8,166 nt of DNA from JBBRUG01 sp038247995 (GCA_038247995.1 JBBRUG010000284.1:1-8166), one strand, 5' to 3'; counted from the first letter of the stretch, positions 1 to 6,980 are shown. Notes: generated by a model from the sequence alone, not told the origin. Numbers and translations are program-made.

Positions 1-72
1 AATAGGCCAGCGGGCTGAGAATAGGCCAGCGGGCTGAGAATAGGCCAGCGGGCTGAGAATAGGCCAGCGGGC
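1..72. repeat. 19-bp tandem repeat array, about 3.8 copies
   Basis: The window opens inside a perfect direct tandem array with unit AATAGGCCAGCGGGCTGAG. Copies start at 1, 20, 39 and 58, and the fourth breaks off after 15 bases at 72. The copies are identical, which implies recent expansion or continuing homogenisation. The array begins at base 1, so it may extend further upstream. There are no spacers, so it is not a CRISPR array. Function unknown. The unit's core (GGCCAGCGGGC) resembles the core of the 20-bp array near 3371-3454 when that is read on the other strand. Confidence 0.97.
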
Positions 73-88
73 AAATAATCAGCGCTCT

Positions 89-186
89 CTTGCCGCCTGC
101 CACCTGCTTCCTGCCGCTTGCTGCCTGCCGCGTACTTCCTGCTACCTGCTTCCTGCCACCTGCTTTCTGCCGCTTCCATCCTACCA
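89..186. repeat. Degenerate heptanucleotide tandem repeat, 14 units
   Basis: Ninety-eight bases divide exactly into fourteen 7-base units with consensus CCTGCYN. Typical units are CCTGCCA, CCTGCTT and CCTGCCG; the outer and central units diverge more (for example CGTACTT and CTTCCAT). This period explains the strongly pyrimidine-biased stretch between the 19-bp array and the transporter operon. An open frame across it (90-281) encodes only Leu/Pro/Ala/Cys low complexity and is not credible as a gene. Heptanucleotide tandem repeats (STRR) are known from filamentous cyanobacteria; whether this one is related is not shown. Confidence 0.9.
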
Positions 187-219
187 TAGGCAGCGCCAAC
201 AAGGCTTCCGGTTCAGGTG

Positions 220-228
220 TGGTAGAAT
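220..228 (+). promoter_or_regulatory. Possible extended -10 promoter of the transporter operon
   Basis: The sequence TGGTAGAAT fits the extended -10 pattern TG-N-TATAAT with one mismatch in the hexamer (TAGAAT, 223-228). No convincing -35 hexamer lies 16-18 bases upstream. Transcription would begin near 235, giving a leader of about 43 bases before the ATG at 278. This is the best candidate in the 187-277 stretch. No clear ribosome-binding site precedes the ATG. Confidence 0.3.
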
Positions 229-277
229 CGGTGACGCCCATCCGCTGTTCGTTGTCTACAAGTTATCTTCGCCGCTC

Positions 278-1156
278 ATGAGCCACACCCGCTACCAGGT
301 TTCACTCTATTTGCTGCTGGCCCCCTTTCTGATTGGTGTGCTGTTGCTGGTGATCGTGCCGGCAGCGCTCTCCTTCGGCTTGGCCTTTACCAGTTACGAT
401 GGCCTCACGCCGCCGGACTGGCTTGGCTTCGCCAATTTCCGCCACATTTTCGCCGACCCACTGTTCCGCACGGCGGTGCTTAATTCGCTGATCTTTGTAA
501 TTGTTACCGTGCCGATGCGGACGGTGATTGCACTTGGGTTGGCGTTGTTGCTCTATCGTCCGCGCCGTGGGGTTGGACTCTATCGCGCTGCGGTGTATTT
601 GCCCACGGTTGTTCCCGGTGTCGCTTATGCGCTGATCTGGCTCTGGCTCCTTAACCCGCTCTATGGCCCGCTCAACCTGATCCTTGGCGGCCTCGGCTTG
701 CCGACCCTGGCTTGGCTCGTCGATCCGCGCACGGCGCTGCTGGCGATTGCGCTCACTACGCTTTTCCAGGTCGGCGAGGGATTCGTGGTATTGCTCGCGG
801 GCCTACAAGAGATCCCCAACGATTATTATGAAGCCGCCGCGCTCGATGGCGCCGGTCGTTTTGCTTTTGTACGCCATATTACCTTGCCGCTGCTGGCGCC
901 CTGGTTGCTGCTGGTGGTGATCCGCGATCTGATTGTGAGTGCGCAGAACACCTTCACTCCGGCTCTGCTGATGACCGGCGGCGGCCCGTATTATGCTACC
1001 CTCTTCGTGCCGCTATTGATCTACCAGACCGCATTCGACCGCTTTCGTTTCGGCGAGGGCGCCGCAATGACGACGCTGGTTTTTATCGGGGTTGGGCTAC
1101 TGATCCTGCTTACGCATCGCCTGTTCGGCGGGTGGGGTTATGATGATGCTGTCTAA
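278..1156 (+). CDS. Carbohydrate ABC transporter permease, MalF/UgpA-like (CUT1 family)
   Basis: This is an inner-membrane channel subunit of a binding-protein-dependent sugar importer, 292 residues. Hydrophobic segments suited to six membrane helices lie at about 11-35, 69-92, 104-126, 152-174, 203-223 and 261-281. The family's cytoplasmic coupling loop (EAA motif) is intact at residues 185-204: E185-A-A, the conserved Gly in LDGAG, and the closing LP. This loop docks onto the ATPase subunit. The ATG at 278 gives the short N-terminus leading into the first helix that is usual for this family, although no strong Shine-Dalgarno sequence precedes it. The last 17 bases overlap the next permease gene, indicating translational coupling and a MalF/MalG-like heterodimer. 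The transported sugar cannot be read from the sequence; glycerol-3-phosphate or oligosaccharides are possible for this family. Confidence 0.95.
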   Translation: MSHTRYQVSLYLLLAPFLIGVLLLVIVPAALSFGLAFTSYDGLTPPDWLGFANFRHIFADPLFRTAVLNSLIFVIVTVPMRTVIALGLALLLYRPRRGVGLYRAAVYLPTVVPGVAYALIWLWLLNPLYGPLNLILGGLGLPTLAWLVDPRTALLAIALTTLFQVGEGFVVLLAGLQEIPNDYYEAAALDGAGRFAFVRHITLPLLAPWLLLVVIRDLIVSAQNTFTPALLMTGGGPYYATLFVPLLIYQTAFDRFRFGEGAAMTTLVFIGVGLLILLTHRLFGGWGYDDAV

Positions 1157-1985
1157 CCGCCCGCGCTATCAGACCTTCGTGTTCCACTTGCTCGCCGCAA
1201 GCATTGCGTTGGTGTTCGGGCTGCCGGCGCTTTGGGTTCTGGCCGCTTCGCTGCGCCAGCCCGGCACTCCGCCGCCGCGCACGATCGAATGGTTTCCCGA
1301 CCCGATCGCCTGGGGCAATTATGCCCAGGTGTTTGAACTGATTCCGCTGGGGCGCTACCTGTTCAACTCGCTGTTACTGGCTGCTCTGGCTGTGCCGCTG
1401 ACGGTGCTGATCGCCTCGTGGGCCGCGTTTGCAATGGCGCAGTTGCCGCCGCGGGTGCGCTATACCCTGCTTGCCCTCGCCGTTGCGCTACGCATGGTGC
1501 CGATCACCGCGCTCTGGCTGACCCGTTTTCTGGTACTCAAGGAGTTGCACCTGATCGACACCTTTGCCGCGCTGCTTGCACCGGCCTGGATGGGTTCCAG
1601 TCCGTTTTTTGTGCTGATCTTTTACTGGAGTTTCCGGCGTATTCCGCCCGCGCTGATCGACTCGGCGCGTCTCGACGGCCTCGGTCCGCTGGCAATCTGG
1701 GCGCGGATCGCCATGCCGCTGGCCCGTTCGGCTACCGTTGCGGTGAGTGTGCTCACCTTTGTGCAATATTGGAGCGATTTTATCAACCCGCTGCTTTACC
1801 TCAAATCGGAGAGCCGTTACACGATCTCGGTCGGTTTACGCATTTTGCAGCAACTCGATGCCACAAACTGGCCGTTACTCATGGCCGGCGTGGTAATTAT
1901 GATGCTGCCGATTGTGCTGCTATTTGTAATCGTCCAACGTGCGTTTCTCGTTGAAGGAAAGATTGCCGGCGTATACGGGAATTAG
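1140..1985 (+). CDS. Carbohydrate ABC transporter permease, MalG/UgpE-like (CUT1 family)
   Basis: This is the second channel subunit of the importer, 281 residues, with six hydrophobic segments at about 13-36, 75-98, 108-130, 139-165, 195-215 and 246-266. The C-terminus LVEGKIAGVYGN matches the EG-x-x-AG ending typical of MalG-type permeases. The coupling loop at residues 174-193 departs from the consensus: Asp-Ser-Ala replaces Glu-Ala-Ala, while the Gly at 180 and the closing MP remain. Three consecutive ATG codons (1140, 1143, 1146) could serve as start. A GGTGGGG run at 1131-1137 lies 8 bases before the third, which may therefore be the one used. The start overlaps the upstream permease gene by 17 bases. 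The gene is followed by 85 non-coding bases before the binding-protein gene on the same strand. Confidence 0.95.
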   Translation: MMMLSNRPRYQTFVFHLLAASIALVFGLPALWVLAASLRQPGTPPPRTIEWFPDPIAWGNYAQVFELIPLGRYLFNSLLLAALAVPLTVLIASWAAFAMAQLPPRVRYTLLALAVALRMVPITALWLTRFLVLKELHLIDTFAALLAPAWMGSSPFFVLIFYWSFRRIPPALIDSARLDGLGPLAIWARIAMPLARSATVAVSVLTFVQYWSDFINPLLYLKSESRYTISVGLRILQQLDATNWPLLMAGVVIMMLPIVLLFVIVQRAFLVEGKIAGVYGN

Positions 1986-2054
1986 ATCACTGAGCGGTCT
2001 GAGTGAGCAACTGAAGCACTGAAATGGGCAACATCTACGTCCTTATGAGCAAGC

Positions 2055-2062
2055 AAGGAGGA
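2055..2062 (+). promoter_or_regulatory. Strong ribosome-binding site for the binding-protein gene
   Basis: AAGGAGGA is a near-perfect Shine-Dalgarno sequence lying 8 bases before the GTG at 2071. It decides that start. It is much stronger than anything in front of the two permeases, in line with the usual need for excess binding protein over channel subunits. Confidence 0.85.
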
Positions 2063-2070
2063 TAAGCAAA

Positions 2071-3339
2071 GTGCGGTACGCAGCTTTGTTGTTGGTAGTG
2101 ATGATGACGTTGCTGGCTGCCTGCATCCCTGCTCCCGGCGCCGCTCGGCCTGAGCCGATCACGTTTATGATCTTCGGCGATACCGGTGAGAAGGCGGCCT
2201 ATGAAGCGCTCGTGGCGGCGTTTAGCGAGCGACATCCCGATATTCTGGTAACGTTATTGCATATTCCCGGCCAGAGCGACTACCGGAAGCGGCTCGGCGT
2301 CGATTTTGCCGCCGGCACACCCGCCGATGTGGTACTGCTCAACTATCGGCGTTATGCTGCGTTTGCCGCGAAGGGCGCGCTTGAACCGCTTGGGCCGTAC
2401 CTGGAGCGCAGCGAACTGATCAGCGGCGACGACTTTTACCCTGAAACGCTCGAGCCCTTCATCTGGGAGGGGCAATTGATGTGCATTCCGCAGAACCTCT
2501 CCAGCCTGGTAGTGTATTACAATCGCGATCTGTTCCAGGCCGCCGGCATCGCGGAGCCTGGCGACAACTGGACCTGGGCCGATTTCCTCGCCGCTGCGCA
2601 GGCGCTCACTCGTGACACCGACGGTGACGGACAGATCGATCAGTATGGCCTGGGCACCGAGGTCTCGATCTTGCGCGTGGCGCCATTCATCTGGCAAAAT
2701 GGCGGTGAGTTGGTGGATAATCCGACCGCTCCGACCCGCCTGGCCCTCGACGAACCTGCTGCGCGTGAGGCGATCCAGTGGTTTGTCGATCTGCAAGTAG
2801 TACACGGGGTGGCGCCCGATGCAGTTGCCGAGGCGGCGGAAGCTAGCGAGAGCCGTTTTCTGAACGGGCGCTTGGGGATGTTCTTCAATAGCCGGCGTGG
2901 TGTGCCGACCTATCGCACGATCACGAGTTTCGATTGGGATGTTGCGCCGCTGCCGCAGGGCAAGGAGCGGGCGGGTATTCTCCACGCCGACGCCTATTGT
3001 ATGCCTAGTGTGAGTCGCCAGAAGGACGCGATCTGGACTTTTATTGAGTTTGCCAATGCCGCCGAAGGCCAGCACATTATCGCCGCATCAGGTCGCACAG
3101 TGCCGTCACTGCGTACGGTCGCCGAGTCACCGACATTCCTCGACCCTGGCGCACGCCCGGTGCGCAATCAGGTCTTTCTTGATGTGATCCCATACATTCG
3201 CGGCGTGCCGGTGATGGAGACGTGGGTGGATATTGAGCAGTTAACCGCCGATGAGTTGGCGCGGGCGTTTTACGGCCAAGCCAGCGTCGATGAGGTAATT
3301 CGTACGGCAACTGAGCGGGCACAACCGTTTTTTCCGTAG
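2071..3339 (+). CDS. Extracellular sugar-binding lipoprotein of ABC transporter (family 1, MalE/UgpB-like)
   Basis: This 422-residue solute-binding protein would capture a carbohydrate outside the membrane and deliver it to the two upstream permeases. The N-terminus is a lipoprotein signal: Arg2, a hydrophobic stretch (4-17), and the lipobox LAAC with Cys18 as the lipidated residue. The mature chain begins with a Pro/Ala linker and then ITFMIFGDTGEKAAYEALVAAF, a typical first strand and helix of family 1 binding proteins. LVVYYNRDLFQAAGI (about 146-160) and NWTWADFLAAAQALT (about 166-180) are family hallmarks. Residues 182-190, DTDGDGQID, form an EF-hand-like loop that may bind calcium, which is common in this family just after the TWADF segment. 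Length and spacing are normal and the chain is complete. The start is GTG, set by the strong ribosome-binding site. Substrate unknown. Confidence 0.95.
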   Translation: MRYAALLLVVMMTLLAACIPAPGAARPEPITFMIFGDTGEKAAYEALVAAFSERHPDILVTLLHIPGQSDYRKRLGVDFAAGTPADVVLLNYRRYAAFAAKGALEPLGPYLERSELISGDDFYPETLEPFIWEGQLMCIPQNLSSLVVYYNRDLFQAAGIAEPGDNWTWADFLAAAQALTRDTDGDGQIDQYGLGTEVSILRVAPFIWQNGGELVDNPTAPTRLALDEPAAREAIQWFVDLQVVHGVAPDAVAEAAEASESRFLNGRLGMFFNSRRGVPTYRTITSFDWDVAPLPQGKERAGILHADAYCMPSVSRQKDAIWTFIEFANAAEGQHIIAASGRTVPSLRTVAESPTFLDPGARPVRNQVFLDVIPYIRGVPVMETWVDIEQLTADELARAFYGQASVDEVIRTATERAQPFFP

Positions 3340-3341
3340 CG

Positions 3342-3362
3342 GGCCGAAGCAGAGCTTCGGCC
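3342..3362. terminator. Perfect hairpin between convergent genes, possible terminator
   Basis: GGCCGAAGC (3342-3350) and GCTTCGGCC (3354-3362) form a perfect 9-bp stem around a 3-base AGA loop, starting three bases after the TAG stop of the binding-protein gene. It is followed on the plus strand only by TTACAA, so the T-tract of a classical intrinsic terminator is weak. On the minus strand no T-tract follows. It sits in the 94-base gap where two genes converge and could end transcription from either side, or it could be a dispersed palindromic element. Confidence 0.55.
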
Positions 3363-3370
3363 TTACAACG

Positions 3371-3454
3371 CCATCAGATCGCCCGCTGCCGCATCAGATC
3401 GCCCGCTGCCGCATCAGATCGCCCGCTGCCGCATCAGATCGCCCGCTGCCGCAT
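3371..3454. repeat. 20-bp tandem repeat array, 4 copies, entering the cyclase gene
   Basis: There are four direct copies of the unit GCATCAGATCGCCCGCTGCC at 3371-3450, then GCAT. The first copy differs only at its first base (C for G). The copies have no spacers. On the minus strand the unit reads ATGCGGCAGCGGGCGATCTGA across each junction, so the innermost copy encodes the last six residues and stop codon of the cyclase-like gene. The unit length is not a multiple of three, so each minus-strand frame meets that same stop in a different copy (stops at 3434-3436, 3414-3416 and 3394-3396). Confidence 0.97.
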
Positions 3455-6400
3455 GGCTTCCTGACGCGCTGCGGCGGCCTCTTCGTGCTGGCCCTGGGCG
3501 GTGGCGTAGGTTGCAATCGTGTGCAGCAGTTCGCGCTCCAGCGCCTGGGCCTGGGTGCTGGTGCAGATTGCCAGCGCGTGCCATGCTTGCCGTTGGGCCT
3601 CGGCATAATCGCCCTGCGCCGCGCTGACTGCGGCCAGTTGGCGCAGGGCCAGGGCCTGGCCGGCCCGGTCGGCAACTGCGTGGCTGGTCGTCAGGCTGCT
3701 GGTTGCCTCGGCGTGGGCCTGCGTTGCATCGCCCTGAGCCAGATAAACCGCAGCCAGACCCTGACGAGCGCGCGCTTCGGCGTGCCAATCGCCCCACTGC
3801 TGGGCCAGTTCTAATGCCTGGTGATAATGCGCAAGGGCTGTTTTCGGCCTGCCTTGCCGCAACCAGACGCTACCGAGATGATCGAGGCAGCGCATAGCGA
3901 GGACGCGTCGATCAAGCAGATCGAGAAAGGTATCGTCGGCGCTGCTACTAACCGGCGCTGCTTGGCATAACTGCAGCGCCGCCTGATGAAGCCGTCGGGC
4001 AGTGGCCAGTTTGCCCTGGCCGGCGCGGGCGGCGCCGCGGGCGTCGATCACGCTGGCGCGCACCAGATCAAGGTAGGGCAAGTGGTGGCCTGGGATTTTG
4101 CGAAAGGCCTTGATCTGACGGCTGAGTTGTTGCGTCTGGCTGATTGCCGCTGCGAATGCACCGATCGTCAGCAAGTATTGCACGCGGAGCGTGCGGGCGT
4201 ACATATGCGGCAGCGGCTCTTCGGTTTGGGCTACCAATTGTTCGAGTTCCGCCAGGGCATCGACCTGGTTACCCAGGCTGCCGGTGCGCTCGTGAATGGT
4301 GAGCAAGAGCAAAATCAGATCGCTACGTGAGGCGGCTGTAGTTGCAAACACGAGGGCTTGATCGATGTAACGCAGCGCTGCGGTGGTGCTGTTCTGGCGC
4401 AAGGCGCACAATGCTGCCGCCTGGCCGGCCTGGACTGTCGGTTCCCACTCCTCGGCGCGGCGGAGATGGGCAATCAGCACATCGTACACGGCGAGCGGGG
4501 CTTGATTTGTGGCGATCTCTTCAGCGTGGATCTCCTGATACCAACGCGCAACGGTGGCGTGCAATTGGCGGCGCTGGCCGAAGAGCAGGCTGGTGTAGGC
4601 AACTTCGTGGGTAATGCCGTGCTTGAAGCGATAGACCGGCTCGGGATCGCCTAACTCCAGATCAATGATCTGGCGTGTGCGCAGTTCACCGAGTTGGGCG
4701 CGCAGTGTGGCCTCGCCGGGATTGGTGGGATGGATTGCGTTGAGCAAGCGCAGCGGGAAGCTGCGCCCGATCACGGCGGCGATCTTTAAGGTTAAGCGGG
4801 TTGGTTCGCCAAGCCGATCAACGCGGGCCTGGATCACGCCTTGCGCCGAGTTGGCGAGTTGGACCGTCGGTGCGACCTGGTTCAGGCGCGCCGTGCCGTC
4901 GCTGATGCTGATCAGATCATGCTGTGCGAGGGCGCGCAGATACTCGCGGATAAACAGCGGCTGCCCTTCGGCGTGACGCGCGACATGCTGGGCCAGGTCG
5001 GTGCTGACATAGGCAACGTTCAATAAGGTCCGGCTTAGTTCGGTGCTTGCCGTCGGGCTCAGGGCGCCGAGCAGAATGCGCTGGGCGACAGGATGCGCTT
5101 GCAGGGCGGCAAGATCGGATTGGTTCGGCCCGTCCAAGGGACGATGCGCGAGCACCAGGCAGAGTGGCCAGGGCTGCTCAGGCGGAACCATGGTGAGCAG
5201 ACGTAACGCCAGGCGTAAGGTAGCCGGATCGGCCCATTGCACATCTTCGAGCACGATCAGCACCGGCCCGGCGCGCAGCCTGGCCCCGATTAACGTTGCA
5301 GCCAGCATTACCGGCTCAAGTTCCAGCGCTGCCTCTTGCGCTTCGGCAAGACCCAGCAGATGCGCCAGAGCCGCTTGGCTGGCAGTTGAAGCTTCAAGCC
5401 GACTCACCACTTGTTCAAACACGATCCGGCGTTGTTCGGGTGGTGCGCTCTCGTCGATGCCGCAGAGATCGAGCAGGATCGGACGCCATGCGAGCAGGGG
5501 CGTTGTCTGCCCGCCGCTGCTGCACTCGCCGCCGAAGCCGGACAAGCCCTGGGTTGTCCATAACTTCACGAGATGCTGGATCAACGTCGTTTTGCCGATC
5601 CCCGACTCGCCCTCGATCAGCAGCAAGGCGCGCTGTCCCTCCGCAGCAGCGTGCGTAGCGGCAGTAATGCGCTCTAATTCGTCCTCGCGCCCGATCAGTT
5701 GACCGGCAACGCTCAAATAGCGTTGCAACGAAGCGCTGCTGTTGGCGCCTACCGGCGTGCTAACGATCTCGGCAACCGGTACGCCGTCGGTGTGGCCTTT
5801 GGGGCTAATGAGTTTGGGTACACTCGTCTTATAACGGCCCAGCACTTCCTGGCGCACGCGGCTCGAAACCAGCAGTGCGCCGGGCCGGGCCAGTTGCATT
5901 AGATGCGCGGCCAGATTCATGTCGTCGCCCTGCGCCGTATAAACGCGCCGGATCGGGCTGCCCACAGCGCCGACAAACAGAATACCCACCGAGATACCGG
6001 CCCGTTGGATCAAGCCCCGGCTGCGCAGTTCCAGGCAGCAGCCAACGGCCCGGCTTGCGTCGTCGCCGCGCGCCACTGGTGCGCCGAACAACAGCACGAG
6101 GACGGCGCCTTTGTCTCCGACCTCTACTTCATTCAACCAGCCGCCCCAGCGCAACACAACGGCCTGAACCTGGATCACCAGGCGTTGCAGATCTTCGGGG
6201 CGTTCAGGCAGATCGAAGGCGCAGAAGGCCGGTACACAGCGGCGATATTCGGCTCCGAGGTCGCTCAGACGTAACCGGGCGCCGAATGTCGGCGGCAGAA
6301 AGTGTTCCCAACTCAGTGGCGGCCCTTCGCCGGCAATTGAGGGGAGTTGGGCTGTGGAGTTGGTGGGTGCGGCGCTATGGATGACGCCCGGTTCGGCCTC

Positions 6401-6961
6401 ACGCTCAGCGGCTACGGCGGCGGCAATTGCCGGCCCGAAGAGCACGGGATGAACGCCATAGTTCGGCAAACCGACCAGCGCGATATACACCGGGCCGACG
6501 CTAATGCCGATGCGCAGATCGAGTTGAAAGGCGCCATCGAGAGTGCTGATCGCGGGCAGCGCTGCAAGGGTGGCCCTGAGGGCGAGCGCACAGATCTCGG
6601 CGACACTCGCATCGGCGGTGTCGGGCCACCACGCGGTAAGTGCATCACCGGCGATCGCGGCGACGTCGCCGCTATGCGCCACGACGGTGTCGATCAGGAC
6701 GGCATAGAGGCGGTTAAGTACATCGTGCAGTTGTTCGGCGCCGTCGGGCAGGGCGGCGAAGGCTGCGGTGAGCCGGGTAAACCCGCTTAGATCGGCGTAA
6801 AGCACGACGGCGACACAACTATGAACGCTACCGGCGCGCAGAGTAGCGACACTGACGCGTTCCTGGATCCAGCGCGGAAGGTACGGGCGGTATAACTGAG
6901 CGGATCGATCGTGACTCATGGGCTTCGATGCAGTTTCTGGGTGCTCGACCGTTTGCGCCAC
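3434..6961 (-). CDS. Soluble-adenylyl-cyclase-like protein: two class III cyclase domains, AAA ATPase, TPR region
   Basis: This is a large cytoplasmic signalling protein of 1175 residues that probably makes a cyclic nucleotide (cAMP) from ATP. Order: cyclase domain C1 (about 48-195), cyclase domain C2 (about 243-376), P-loop ATPase (about 420-680), then an alpha-helical region with TPR-like repeats (about 840-1165, clearest at 1021-1134). This matches mammalian ADCY10. C1 has the two metal-binding aspartates, D57 in YADLSGFT and D106 in AGDALTAWW, and lacks the Asn/Arg pair, as expected of a C1 half. C2 has K284 (VGDKGA), T342 (YTAQG) and N349 at the expected purine and ribose sites, but His353 where the transition-state Arg normally is. 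Walker A is GESGIGKTT (451-459); Walker B-like is VLIVLEDVQWAD (567-578). Start: GTG at 6961, or ATG at 6919 (residue 15, MSHDRSAQLYRPYLPR); neither has a good ribosome-binding site. The last six residues, MRQRAI, come from a tandem repeat and look non-native. Single-gene unit, convergent with the transporter. No DNA-binding domain seen. Confidence 0.93.
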   Translation of the reverse strand: MAQTVEHPETASKPMSHDRSAQLYRPYLPRWIQERVSVATLRAGSVHSCVAVVLYADLSGFTRLTAAFAALPDGAEQLHDVLNRLYAVLIDTVVAHSGDVAAIAGDALTAWWPDTADASVAEICALALRATLAALPAISTLDGAFQLDLRIGISVGPVYIALVGLPNYGVHPVLFGPAIAAAVAAEREAEPGVIHSAAPTNSTAQLPSIAGEGPPLSWEHFLPPTFGARLRLSDLGAEYRRCVPAFCAFDLPERPEDLQRLVIQVQAVVLRWGGWLNEVEVGDKGAVLVLLFGAPVARGDDASRAVGCCLELRSRGLIQRAGISVGILFVGAVGSPIRRVYTAQGDDMNLAAHLMQLARPGALLVSSRVRQEVLGRYKTSVPKLISPKGHTDGVPVAEIVSTPVGANSSASLQRYLSVAGQLIGREDELERITAATHAAAEGQRALLLIEGESGIGKTTLIQHLVKLWTTQGLSGFGGECSSGGQTTPLLAWRPILLDLCGIDESAPPEQRRIVFEQVVSRLEASTASQAALAHLLGLAEAQEAALELEPVMLAATLIGARLRAGPVLIVLEDVQWADPATLRLALRLLTMVPPEQPWPLCLVLAHRPLDGPNQSDLAALQAHPVAQRILLGALSPTASTELSRTLLNVAYVSTDLAQHVARHAEGQPLFIREYLRALAQHDLISISDGTARLNQVAPTVQLANSAQGVIQARVDRLGEPTRLTLKIAAVIGRSFPLRLLNAIHPTNPGEATLRAQLGELRTRQIIDLELGDPEPVYRFKHGITHEVAYTSLLFGQRRQLHATVARWYQEIHAEEIATNQAPLAVYDVLIAHLRRAEEWEPTVQAGQAAALCALRQNSTTAALRYIDQALVFATTAASRSDLILLLLTIHERTGSLGNQVDALAELEQLVAQTEEPLPHMYARTLRVQYLLTIGAFAAAISQTQQLSRQIKAFRKIPGHHLPYLDLVRASVIDARGAARAGQGKLATARRLHQAALQLCQAAPVSSSADDTFLDLLDRRVLAMRCLDHLGSVWLRQGRPKTALAHYHQALELAQQWGDWHAEARARQGLAAVYLAQGDATQAHAEATSSLTTSHAVADRAGQALALRQLAAVSAAQGDYAEAQRQAWHALAICTSTQAQALERELLHTIATYATAQGQHEEAAAARQEAMRQRAI

Positions 6962-6974
6962 GACAGTAGATCGT

Positions 6975-6980
6975 ATTCTA
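6975..6980 (-). promoter_or_regulatory. Weak candidate -10 element for the cyclase-like gene
   Basis: Read on the minus strand this is TAGAAT. Transcription would start near 6968, leaving about 7 bases before the GTG at 6961 or about 49 before the ATG at 6919. That favours the ATG unless the message is nearly leaderless. A TTGGCA hexamer exists upstream (7008-7003 on the minus strand) but is 22 bases away, too far for a standard promoter. Confidence 0.22.

Noticed and set aside
90..281. A 63-codon open frame upstream of the first permease
   Set aside because: Its first half is just the translation of the 7-bp repeat (Leu/Pro/Ala/Cys low complexity). It has no ribosome-binding site, no homology I recognise, and runs into the true permease start.
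1987..2006. Imperfect hairpin TCACTGAG-CGGT-CTGAGTGA just after the second permease
   Set aside because: There is a G-G mismatch in the stem, no T-tract follows, and the next gene continues on the same strand. It could slow decay of the upstream message, but the evidence is too thin to call.
2254..3075. Long minus-strand open frame (273 codons) opposite the binding-protein gene
   Set aside because: It is antisense to a well-recognised gene, has no recognisable domain, and is explained by GC-rich third-codon bias.
3371..3454. CRISPR array
   Set aside because: The units are contiguous with no unique spacers, only 20 bp long, and no cas gene is nearby.
5043..5702. Plus-strand open frame of 219 codons opposite the ATPase part of the cyclase gene
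   Set aside because: It is Arg/Ser/Ala-rich shadow coding with no domain; the minus-strand frame here contains clear Walker motifs.
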